Positions 52,037-59,414 of a DNA stretch of 64,000 bases are shown here, one piece after another. The stretch is from contig CAYGDY010000003.1 of the NCBI GenBank assembly GCA_964348795.1, positions 110,991-174,990 on the forward strand. The letters are read 5' to 3'. The translations under genes and the position numbers were made by a program. The notes under the pieces were generated by a model. It was not told where the DNA came from and did not search any database. It worked only from the letters and a program-made list of their open reading frames with translations. The DNA comes from JADLAT01 sp964348795 (GTDB lineage Bacteria; Pseudomonadota; Alphaproteobacteria; Micavibrionales; Micavibrionaceae). How positions within the stretch are numbered: the first letter of the stretch is position 1; the number at the start of each line of letters is the position of its first letter.

Positions 52037-52564
52037 ATGAAAATCTATGATATTATTACAGTGCCCGATCCGGTTTTGAAACAGGTAGCCCAGCCTGTGG
52101 CCTGTGTTGACAATGCCATCCGCACGCAAATGGACCGGATGCTCCAGACGATGTATGACGCGCCAGGCATTGGCCTTGCCGCCAATCAGGTGGGTTTGCT
52201 GAACCGGATTTTGGTGATGGATTTGTCTGTCCGTGATGAAGACCGCGCAGAAGAACCCCGTCCTGTTTTCATGGCCAACCCTGAAATCGTCTGGAAATCC
52301 GAGGAGATCAGCGTGATGCAGGAGGGGTGTTTATCTATCCCCAAGCAGTATGCCGATGTAGAACGCCCCGCACAGGTAAAAGTCACATATCTGGATTACA
52401 AAGGTCAGCCTGCCGAACTCACAGCCGAGGGATTGTTATCCCATTGTGTTCAGCATGAAATAGATCATCTGAACGGCGTGTTGTTCATAGATTATCTCTC
52501 GGCCCTCAAGCGCACGATGATTTTGCGCAAAGTTGAAAAACTGAAAAAACAGATGGTGTTATAG
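52037..52564 (+). CDS. def: Peptide deformylase
   Basis: Removes the formyl group from nascent proteins. Start at ATG 52037 (MKIYDIITVPDP, 175 aa); the upstream in-frame codon at 52025 adds four atypical residues. The three family motifs are intact: GIGLAANQVG, EGCLSIP with the metal Cys, and QHEIDHLNG with the two metal His and catalytic Glu. First of def-fmt-truA; three bases to fmt. Confidence 0.97.
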   Translation: MKIYDIITVPDPVLKQVAQPVACVDNAIRTQMDRMLQTMYDAPGIGLAANQVGLLNRILVMDLSVRDEDRAEEPRPVFMANPEIVWKSEEISVMQEGCLSIPKQYADVERPAQVKVTYLDYKGQPAELTAEGLLSHCVQHEIDHLNGVLFIDYLSALKRTMILRKVEKLKKQMVL

Positions 52565-52567
52565 CTC

Positions 52568-53497
52568 ATGGGGTTACAGGTCGGATTTATGGGGACGCCG
52601 GATTTTGCCCTCTCAGCCCTCAAAGCCCTCGTTGCCAGTGTTCATGATGTGGTGTGCGTGTATTCCCAGCCTCCCCGTCCGAAGGGGCGCGGGCAACAGA
52701 TCCAGCCTTCTCCCGTTCATCTTTATGCGCAGGAACAGGGTATTCCTGTCTTTCACCCCGTGACATTCAAGGATTCCGAGTCTCAAGCCGTTTTTTCCTC
52801 CCACCATCTGGATGTTGCGGTGGTGGCGGCCTATGGCTTGTTATTGCCCGTACCCGTGTTGCAGGCCCCCCGTCATGGATGCCTGAATATCCACGCCTCG
52901 CTCCTGCCACGCTGGCGTGGCGCTTCGCCGATTCAGCGCGCAATACTGGCGGGGGATGTCCAAAGCGGTGTCACCATTATGCAGATGGATGCGGGACTGG
53001 ATACGGGGCCGGAAATCAGGAAAGACGTTGTACTATTGGGGCCGCACACAACGGCGCAATCCCTTCATGATGATCTGGCGGCACGCGGCGCGCGGATGAT
53101 CGTGGAGGTTCTGGATACGCTTGAGGCTCAAGGCCACTTGACGGGCACGCCGCAAGTGCAAGGAGGCGTAACCACTGCGCCGCTCTTAAAAAAAGAAGAA
53201 GGCAGGATTGACTGGAAACAATCGGCAGAGATTATAGATCGGCAGATCAGAGCCCTTAATCCCTGGCCCGGGGTTTGGACCATGCTGGGGGGGAAGCGCC
53301 TCAAGATTTTATCGGCCATGCGCGTCGATGGGGCTCTTTCGGGACCAGCTGGCGAGATTTTAGACGATGCAGGCTATGTGCGTTGTGGAACGGGGTGTTT
53401 ACAGTTGCAAATCGTTCAACCCGAGAGCGCCAAACCAATGAAATTTTCCGCCGCCCTGCACGGGGGGTATGTTCAAAAAGGCGATGTTCTTACGTGA
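52568..53497 (+). CDS. fmt: Methionyl-tRNA formyltransferase
   Basis: Formylates initiator Met-tRNA using 10-formyl-THF; works opposite to Def. 309 residues. N-terminal Rossmann part GFMGTPDFALSALKAL; catalytic Asn/His in LNIHASLLPRWRGASPIQRAI; Asp in QMDAGLDTGPE. C-terminal OB-fold tRNA-binding domain from ~205, with IRALNPWPGVWT. Stop overlaps the truA GTG start (GTGA). Confidence 0.97.
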   Translation: MGLQVGFMGTPDFALSALKALVASVHDVVCVYSQPPRPKGRGQQIQPSPVHLYAQEQGIPVFHPVTFKDSESQAVFSSHHLDVAVVAAYGLLLPVPVLQAPRHGCLNIHASLLPRWRGASPIQRAILAGDVQSGVTIMQMDAGLDTGPEIRKDVVLLGPHTTAQSLHDDLAARGARMIVEVLDTLEAQGHLTGTPQVQGGVTTAPLLKKEEGRIDWKQSAEIIDRQIRALNPWPGVWTMLGGKRLKILSAMRVDGALSGPAGEILDDAGYVRCGTGCLQLQIVQPESAKPMKFSAALHGGYVQKGDVLT

Positions 53498-54258
53498 CCC
53501 GCTATAAACTGACCATAGAATATAAAGGCACGGATTTTTCCGGTTGGCAAAGGCAAGTGGGTGTCCCCAGTGTTCAGGCGACGATAGAGGAGGCCGTTGA
53601 AAAATTTTCCGGTCAGGCGGTGCGGCTTCATGTCGCGGGGCGTACGGATGCGGGGGTTCATGCGCTGGGGCAGGTCGCGCATATGGAGTGCGCACCCTTT
53701 ACCAGAGACATGAGCCCGTTTGATATTATGAAGGCCATCAACGCCCATTTACGCCCGTACACCGTGAGTATTGTGGCGCTTGAAATGGTTCCAGAGTCCT
53801 TTCATGCGCGCTTTAGTGCCGTGAACAAGCTGTATCGTTACCGTATTTTAAACCGCTCGGCATTTCCGGCGGTGGAACAAGGGCTCGTCTGGCATGTCAA
53901 AAAACCTTTGGATTGTGATGCGATGAATAGCGCCGCACAAATTTTGGTAGGACAACATGATTTTTCAACCTTTCGCGATACGCAGTGTCAGGCCAAAAGC
54001 CCTGTTAAAACTCTGGATCGGCTTGAGGTGACGGCATTGGCTTACGGGCCGTCCGGACGAGAGATTCGGATTGAGGCGGAAGGGCGCTCCTTCCTGCATC
54101 ATCAGGTGCGCAATATGGTGGGAGCGCTGGCTTTGGTCGGGGAAGGCAAGTGGACACAAGAACGACTGGCCAAAGCTTTGGCGGCGAAAGATCGCACCGA
54201 AGGCGGCCCGACAGCGCCACCCGACGGGCTGTATCTGATGCGGGTGGATTACCACTAG
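53494..54258 (+). CDS. truA: tRNA pseudouridine(38-40) synthase
   Basis: Makes pseudouridine at positions 38-40 of many tRNAs. I start at GTG 53494 (VTRYKLTIEYKGTDFSGWQRQ, 254 aa), four bases overlapping the fmt stop; longer open versions would lie inside fmt and lack family residues. Catalytic Asp in AGRTDAGVHALGQVAH; also YRYRILNRSAFP, HDFSTF and FLHHQVRNMVGAL. Followed by a palindromic repeat element. Confidence 0.96.
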   Translation: MTRYKLTIEYKGTDFSGWQRQVGVPSVQATIEEAVEKFSGQAVRLHVAGRTDAGVHALGQVAHMECAPFTRDMSPFDIMKAINAHLRPYTVSIVALEMVPESFHARFSAVNKLYRYRILNRSAFPAVEQGLVWHVKKPLDCDAMNSAAQILVGQHDFSTFRDTQCQAKSPVKTLDRLEVTALAYGPSGREIRIEAEGRSFLHHQVRNMVGALALVGEGKWTQERLAKALAAKDRTEGGPTAPPDGLYLMRVDYH

Positions 54259-54290
54259 AGTCATTGTAAATGAGAACGAACCGACACCTC

Positions 54291-54342
54291 TCTGGACCCC
54301 GTGTATGTCCGTTTTGTTTCACAAAACGCTCACGGGATGACG
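54291..54342. repeat. REP-like palindromic element, copy 3
   Basis: Runs from TCTGGACCCCGTG to CACGGGATGACG, with inner arms GTTTTG-TTTCA-CAAAAC. It is the reverse-orientation relative of 45169-45220 and lies between the convergent truA and mlaC genes. Confidence 0.8.
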
Positions 54343-54403
54343 AAGGGGATATCATTCTTATTTGAAATGACTATAAAAGCAGGCTTTGGAAGGTACTTTT
54401 TTG

Positions 54404-55054
54404 TTATTGCCGCAAATGCGCCAGCAGGACATTGATATCCCCGCCACCGCGCTGGATCACCGAGGCAAAGTCGGAACGCTGGGTAACAGCCATGCTGACG
54501 CCCTCGACAATCACATCCACAACCTTGAATTCCCCGTTCTTGAAGCGGACCCGCCAATCAAGCTGAATTTCCGGCGCATTTTTTTGCAGGATGACAGAAT
54601 TCACAAGGATATCACCGTTATTGCCTTCGGTGCGGGAGGCTTTGATCTCTACTTTTTGTCCCTTGTAATCACTGAAGCGCTTGGAATAGACTTCGATAAT
54701 CATTTTCTGGAAAAGAGACATATACTCTTTTCTTTGGTCTTCAGAGGCGGTTCTCCAGTAACGCCCCAGAGAGAAACGCGCCAGCGTTTTCATATCAAAG
54801 TTTTTGTTCAACAGTTTTTTAAAGGCCCGTTTTCTGGCTTCATCCGACATAGAGGAGTCTCCCAGAAAACCGATGCCCTCCTGAGTCAATGCATGGATAA
54901 AGCCTTCGGCCATTTTCACCGGACTGGTGTTCGACACAGAAGCCTTTGCTCCCGCCGCAGGGCTCACAGCACCCAGATCGGATGCGCTGGCGGGAAGTCC
55001 CGAGAACAGGGTACACACCAACACAACACACGCATAACACGAGATACGTCTCAT
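54404..55054 (-). CDS. mlaC: Phospholipid-transport periplasmic protein MlaC
   Basis: Shuttles phospholipid between the outer-membrane MlaA complex and the inner-membrane MlaFEDB. Start at ATG 55054 (MRRISCYACVVL, 216 aa): GAGG lies 5 bases upstream; the open frame extends to 55099. Signal peptide to ASA. Family features: FIHALTQEGIGFLGDSSMSDEARKRAFKKLLNKNFDMKTLARFSLGRYWR and YSKRFSDYKGQKVEIKASR. Downstream of mlaA; mlaD, E and F are not in the window. Confidence 0.93.
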   Translation of the reverse strand: MRRISCYACVVLVCTLFSGLPASASDLGAVSPAAGAKASVSNTSPVKMAEGFIHALTQEGIGFLGDSSMSDEARKRAFKKLLNKNFDMKTLARFSLGRYWRTASEDQRKEYMSLFQKMIIEVYSKRFSDYKGQKVEIKASRTEGNNGDILVNSVILQKNAPEIQLDWRVRFKNGEFKVVDVIVEGVSMAVTQRSDFASVIQRGGGDINVLLAHLRQ

Positions 55055-55095
55055 AAAGGCCTCATTCCTTGACAGACTACATTTGATAGACAAGA

Positions 55096-55896
55096 TCATA
55101 GATTTTCTTCGTCATAGTCCGGAATGGCCGTTTGAACGGTTTCGGGATCCTGATCATTCACAAGGGCCTCGCGGCGCTGATAGTACGCACTGCGTGTCGC
55201 CGCATAATAATCTATGGAGCTCTTTTCCAGATCTTCGAGAACATCAATCAAAGAAGCGCGAAGGCTCAGGTAATCAGCCCCAATTTTTCCGTAATAAATT
55301 TCTTCGTGATCGGTATTGAAGAGATACCAACGCAACGGGTCCGCGTAGGAGTCTACGGCATATCCGGCATAATCCCTTAAGGAAGAGGGGCCAATAACAG
55401 GCACAACGATATAAGGCCCATGCCCCACACCCCATGTTGCCAGAGTCTGGCCAAAATCCTCCGGCTGGTATTTCAAACCTTCGGCCCCTGCGACATCAAA
55501 CAAGCCACCCAACCCGACAAACGTATTGATGACCGTCCGTAACAACACAGTGCCAGCCCCTTTCACATCCCCTTGAAGGGCCTGATTGGCAAATGTAACG
55601 GGGCTTTTGAGGTTTCTGAGCACGTTGTCCACGCCGGTACGGGCGGGCTCCGGAACAATTTTCTTATACCCTTTGACAACAGGGTGGATCACAGCCTTAT
55701 CGACGGCGTTATTGAAAGCAAAAACCGTGCGGTTGCTGTTCTCCAGAGGATCATGGATCTGGATATCCCCCGCCATGACAGGCTCGCTCGGAGTATTCGC
55801 ACATCCCGACAGGAGGGCCAGCGTCAAAGCACAGCCCATCAGTGTTTTCAATTTTCTTTCTTTCCGCGCCATAAGCTTCGCCTTACAATTAGACAT
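55096..55896 (-). CDS. mlaA: Outer-membrane lipoprotein MlaA (VacJ)
   Basis: Removes misplaced phospholipid from the outer leaflet of the outer membrane. Start at ATG 55896 (MSNCKAKLMARK, 266 aa) with TGAGG 6 bases upstream. Lipobox LLSGC near residue 32. Family blocks: IHDPLENSNRTVFAFNNAVDKAV, GVDNVLRNLKSPVTFANQALQGD, FGQTLATWGVGHGPYIVVPVIGPSSLRDYAG. Operon with mlaC; the C-terminus is acidic (IPDYDEENL). Confidence 0.95.
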   Translation of the reverse strand: MSNCKAKLMARKERKLKTLMGCALTLALLSGCANTPSEPVMAGDIQIHDPLENSNRTVFAFNNAVDKAVIHPVVKGYKKIVPEPARTGVDNVLRNLKSPVTFANQALQGDVKGAGTVLLRTVINTFVGLGGLFDVAGAEGLKYQPEDFGQTLATWGVGHGPYIVVPVIGPSSLRDYAGYAVDSYADPLRWYLFNTDHEEIYYGKIGADYLSLRASLIDVLEDLEKSSIDYYAATRSAYYQRREALVNDQDPETVQTAIPDYDEENL

Positions 55897-56070
55897 TGTT
55901 AACCTCATATAACTGATTGAATTTTGTATGCAAGTCAAGATACGCAGAGGAAGATTCCAAGAATTTTATTCAGATTTTTTGTCTCATTTTCCTATAGTAA
56001 ACCATAACTCTCTTAGGGAAGTCTTAATGTGGTAAAATATCGTTTCGGATTTATATTAAATTGTATCTGT

Positions 56071-57195
56071 CTATCCATCTTCCAGATTGATCAGTGCGGT
56101 AAAGCCCAGAAGCACGAAAATAACAGTCGGGGACCAGGCCGCCAGAAGAGGCGGAATTTGCTGGGAGGCGCCGAGCGCTTGCAGATAGCTGGAAAGGAAA
56201 AATACAAAAAATCCTGTAAAAACACCCGCACCAATCAGGATCAGGTGTTGCCCCGCCCGTGGCGGACGCATGGCAACAGTGGCCGCAAGCAAAACCATAG
56301 TCGCCAGAAAGAGGGGCTGGGCCAGGAGGCTTTGATAGTGAACCTCCAGACTGCTGGTATTAAATCCGGTTTCTTCCAGTGTTTTGATATGGGCGGGCAA
56401 TTGCCAGAAAGAAAGGCTCTGGGGAGAAGAAAAGCTGTCTTCGATATCTTGTATCGTCAGACGGGTTGGGAGCTCCCATGTAGTGTGTTCGGAGATTTCA
56501 CCGCCCGTGCTATGGATTTTTGCTGTTCTAAAAACCCATTTGTCCGGCTTTAAAACAGCTTCATCCGCATCCAGCCGCCGCTCCAGATTGTCTTGGGAAT
56601 CAAAATAAAAGACAGTAAGTTTCTGCAAGATCCATTCGGGTTGCCGGACTTTTTTGGCATGAAGGATGACATAGGATTTTGCATGCTGTTTTTGTGGCCC
56701 CATCGGGCTGTCAAGCTCTTGCCGGAGCCACAACCCTTCTCTGAACAGGGCAATCTGGTTTTCCTGTCGTTCGAGGTAGGTGTTTTCAAGTTGCTGATAT
56801 TTCCCGATGAAAAGAGCCCCCACGGGATTGATAATACCAACCTGCAACATTCCGGTCAAAAGGGCCACGAGAATCACCGGCGCGAGAAACTGCCACACAG
56901 AAAAACCCGAAGCCCGCAACACAACCAGCTCCGAACGCTGATTAAGTTGCCAGAAGGTAAACATCGCACTGAACAAAATGGCAAAAGGGAACAAAATCTG
57001 CCCGACATCCGGTAGTTTCAAAAGCCCCATCTGCAGGACAAGACTAAAAGGAACATTGCTGGTTTTATTGGCCCTGCGCACGAGCTCAACCGTGTCGAAC
57101 AGATATACCAGTGAAAGCAGGCCCACAACAAGAAACAGCGTATTAATGATATAGCGGGTGGCCAAATAACGACTGAGAGTCAGGGGCAATGTCAT
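56071..57195 (-). CDS. lptG: LPS export permease LptG
   Basis: With LptF forms the membrane part of LptB2FG that pulls lipopolysaccharide out of the inner membrane. 374 residues: three N-terminal membrane helices (first YIINTLFLVVGLLSLVYLFDTVEL), a periplasmic beta-jellyroll (~120-265), and three C-terminal helices. LVVLRASGFSVWQFL is the coupling-helix region typical of both permeases. ATG overlaps lptF by four bases. Confidence 0.93.
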   Translation of the reverse strand: MTLPLTLSRYLATRYIINTLFLVVGLLSLVYLFDTVELVRRANKTSNVPFSLVLQMGLLKLPDVGQILFPFAILFSAMFTFWQLNQRSELVVLRASGFSVWQFLAPVILVALLTGMLQVGIINPVGALFIGKYQQLENTYLERQENQIALFREGLWLRQELDSPMGPQKQHAKSYVILHAKKVRQPEWILQKLTVFYFDSQDNLERRLDADEAVLKPDKWVFRTAKIHSTGGEISEHTTWELPTRLTIQDIEDSFSSPQSLSFWQLPAHIKTLEETGFNTSSLEVHYQSLLAQPLFLATMVLLAATVAMRPPRAGQHLILIGAGVFTGFFVFFLSSYLQALGASQQIPPLLAAWSPTVIFVLLGFTALINLEDG

Positions 57196-58322
57196 GGTAA
57201 AACCGTTTCGCTTTTTTTGATATATCCCAAAAACAGGCCCGTCAGTATCAGGGGAACGAAGACGAGCGCGTACATCAGGATCAGACCGGTATCTGTTTGT
57301 CGTGCCAGATTATAGGCCGCAATATAGAGCCCTTGTATGATCAGGGCACAGGTGACGACAAAAATAATTTTGAGGGTCTGCCCCTTGCGCTCAACCGGCC
57401 CGAGGAGAAGCGTGGTTGTGGCAATCAGCGTCAGGATCACGGCAAACAAGGGAGAAATAATCCGTCTGTGCAGTTCAATCTTGAAATCCCGCAGGCTTTC
57501 CATGTCCCTCTTGCTTAAAGGGTCCGGATTGAGAAGTTCGATCAGGGAACGTTCGTCCGGTTCATGCCATCGCTGGCTTACAGGATCGCTTTCCGGCAAG
57601 TCGATGGTATAGCGGTCGAAATTGAGCCGCTGGAGGGTCTTTGTCTGGGGGTTGTATTCCTGCCGAGACCCCTCGGATACAAGAATCTTGTACCCCTGCT
57701 CTGTCAGGGAAACGGTGCCACGCTTTGCAATAATAGTCGAGGGGATGACGGCTTCGTTCCGGTTGTCGTGAATCATCAGGCCGTGCAAAATCCCGTTCGG
57801 TTCGCGTTCCCGTACATAAAGGGTCAGGCCCTGCCCCACCTGATTGAAAATGCCTTCCTGAAAAATGAGCGTTGAAAACTGGGCTTTGATCACCTGCCGC
57901 ATCTGCTGGAGGGCCGAAATAGCCCGGGGAGCAATCCACAAGGTTGTCAGCAGTAAAAACCCTGTCACGATCAAAGAGAGTATCAGGGCCGGACGCGCCA
58001 GACGGGCGGGGGCGTACCCCACAGAACGAATCACAATCAACTCTGAATCCACCGTCATACGGTTATAGATAAAGAGCGTGCCTGCCATCAGGGAAAGCGG
58101 CATGATAATTTCCAAAAAGCGTGGCATGGCTAAAAAAGTGAGAGTCCAGAAAGTTCCTGCAGGCGCGCCCGACTCAATAACAAGCTCCAGAAATTTCAGG
58201 GATTGTGTCAGAAAAATGATAACAGCCAGCACCGCCGTGATAAACACCGTGGCGAGGCACAAATTTTTAAAAAGATAACGATCAAAAACGCCCATATAAC
58301 GCATGGAATCAGACTTTAACAC
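57192..58322 (-). CDS. lptF: LPS export permease LptF
   Basis: Partner of LptG. 376 residues with the same 3+jellyroll+3 plan: FDRYLFKNLCLATVFITAVLAVIIFL, coupling segment SELIVIRSVGYAPARLARPAL, periplasmic part to ~270, then three helices. The open frame starts at GTG 58322; ATG 58304 (MRYMGVFDRYLF) fits the family N-terminus equally well. First of lptF-lptG, two bases after a small membrane-protein gene. Confidence 0.93.
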   Translation of the reverse strand: MLKSDSMRYMGVFDRYLFKNLCLATVFITAVLAVIIFLTQSLKFLELVIESGAPAGTFWTLTFLAMPRFLEIIMPLSLMAGTLFIYNRMTVDSELIVIRSVGYAPARLARPALILSLIVTGFLLLTTLWIAPRAISALQQMRQVIKAQFSTLIFQEGIFNQVGQGLTLYVREREPNGILHGLMIHDNRNEAVIPSTIIAKRGTVSLTEQGYKILVSEGSRQEYNPQTKTLQRLNFDRYTIDLPESDPVSQRWHEPDERSLIELLNPDPLSKRDMESLRDFKIELHRRIISPLFAVILTLIATTTLLLGPVERKGQTLKIIFVVTCALIIQGLYIAAYNLARQTDTGLILMYALVFVPLILTGLFLGYIKKSETVLP

Positions 58323-58324
58323 TG

Positions 58325-58618
58325 TTACCCCAGCAGGTCTAGCGGCTGATACACACCAGAAGGTGTCAGAAAATCTGTGTTTCGTGCCAGTTCCGAGACC
58401 CCGAAAACACGGACCAGGCTATCATAGATATTCAAAAGGAACTCATTGCAATATCCGATAATGGCCTGCCCTGCGGGGTGATTGTGGAAGAAAGTAAAAT
58501 CAAGCACGCCACCCACAAAAAAAGCCATGGCCAAACTGGCCGTCCACTGCACAAACCCGCCTAACGAGGCTCCATTAAAAGCACGGCTGATTTCCGGCGC
58601 TGTTTTCGGGGATGGCAT
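58325..58618 (-). CDS. Small unknown membrane protein, 97 aa
   Basis: Not recognised. I start at ATG 58618 (MPSPKTAPEISRAF) with AGGAG 12 bases upstream; the frame stays open to 58666 but that would run through a Fur-like box. One clear hydrophobic segment, GGFVQWTASLAMAFFVGGVLDFTFF (~18-42), and a helical C-terminal part. It directly precedes lptF (two bases), so it is probably co-transcribed with the LPS exporter genes. It could be an accessory of that operon or part of the inserted iron-controlled region. Confidence 0.6.
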   Translation of the reverse strand: MPSPKTAPEISRAFNGASLGGFVQWTASLAMAFFVGGVLDFTFFHNHPAGQAIIGYCNEFLLNIYDSLVRVFGVSELARNTDFLTPSGVYQPLDLLG

Positions 58619-58644
58619 GGCTCTATGGTGCTCCTGTTTTTTAT

Positions 58645-58659
58645 TGAGAATCATTCTTA
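58645..58659. promoter_or_regulatory. Fur-box-like site 1
   Basis: TGAGAATCATTCTTA, a 7-1-7 inverted repeat close to the Fur core TGATAATnATTATCA. It lies 27 bases upstream of the 97-residue gene start on the minus strand. Confidence 0.6.
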
Positions 58660-58691
58660 CTTGCATCCTAATAAACCGTCAAACATTAATT

Positions 58692-58706
58692 TGAGAATGA
58701 TTCTTA
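58692..58706. promoter_or_regulatory. Fur-box-like site 2
   Basis: TGAGAATGATTCTTA, identical to site 1 except for the centre base. Located 47 bases from it, in the middle of the divergent region. Confidence 0.6.
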
Positions 58707-58745
58707 TTTACAATTCAAAAGTCTTTCGGTATATATTTTTGCGAA

Positions 58746-58760
58746 TAGGAATTATTCTTA
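58746..58760. promoter_or_regulatory. Fur-box-like site 3 (weaker)
   Basis: TAGGAATTATTCTTA keeps the right half and AAT of the left half of sites 1 and 2, and lies 54 bases from site 2, nearest the plus-strand gene. Confidence 0.45.
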
Positions 58761-58767
58761 ACTATGA

Positions 58768-58828
58768 TGTATGGACAATGAGAAGAAGGCCGTATTGCAA
58801 ATGCCAAAAGACGATCATTGTCCATACA
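58768..58828 (+). promoter_or_regulatory. Perfect 14-bp inverted repeat in the leader of the secreted-protein gene
   Basis: TGTATGGACAATGA (58768-58781) and TCATTGTCCATACA (58815-58828) are exact reverse complements, 33 bases apart, ending 25 bases before the ATG at 58854. The RNA would form a long hairpin beside the ribosome binding site CAGGAG. No T run follows, so it is not an ordinary terminator. Confidence 0.65.
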
Positions 58829-58853
58829 CCCAAAAAAATCTCAGGAGTGCCCC

Positions 58854-59411
58854 ATGCATAAACAGTCTCAGTTTCCCGCCTTGAAAGGCGTTTTTTCAAC
58901 CGTGGCCCTGCTGGCTGGCATGAATGTGGTGCAAGCACAAGAGCCGTCACCCGCAATTCAACAAAAAATGATTACGATGCAAATCCAGCAAAGACCCGTC
59001 ACAAACCCCCATGATCCGACCGATACACGGACGGTGACTGTAGATTGCAGAAAGATCGGTATCGCTCAAGACCCAAAAACAGGCGTGGGATTTCCTGCAC
59101 CGACGGGCCCTTTTGTTGCCCCTTTTGACGTGCCCCCCTTGCGAAAAGCTCTCCCCAACGAAGATGATTTTTCTGCGGGAACGGGTATGCTGATCCATAT
59201 CGGGAGCCAGATTGACGGGACAAATGGATTTCATCAACTGTGTGCCTATCAGGCTACCAAAGTGGGAAGAAAGGCCTCGCCAGAGGCGCTTTCCCACCTG
59301 CCCAACACAGACGTTGCCTGCCCAGTAAAAGCCGCTATGAAAATATGCACGGGTCATGCGCCGGAAGGATACAAGGAAGCACAAGGGGGACAATGGATTT
59401 TGGAGTACTAA
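58854..59411 (+). CDS. Unknown secreted protein, 185 aa
   Basis: Not recognised. ATG 58854 has CAGGAG 7 bases upstream. Signal peptide MHKQSQFPALKGVFSTVALLAGMNVVQAQ; the mature protein is periplasmic or exported. It contains four Cys (in TVDCRKIGIA, HQLCAYQATK, DVACPVKAAM, MKICTGHAPEG) that could form two disulfides, and a Pro/Gly-rich stretch. Three Fur-like sites and a 14-bp inverted repeat precede it, suggesting iron-controlled expression. A 501-residue membrane protein gene follows after 3 bases and should be co-transcribed. Confidence 0.75.
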   Translation: MHKQSQFPALKGVFSTVALLAGMNVVQAQEPSPAIQQKMITMQIQQRPVTNPHDPTDTRTVTVDCRKIGIAQDPKTGVGFPAPTGPFVAPFDVPPLRKALPNEDDFSAGTGMLIHIGSQIDGTNGFHQLCAYQATKVGRKASPEALSHLPNTDVACPVKAAMKICTGHAPEGYKEAQGGQWILEY

Positions 59412-59414
59412 GCC

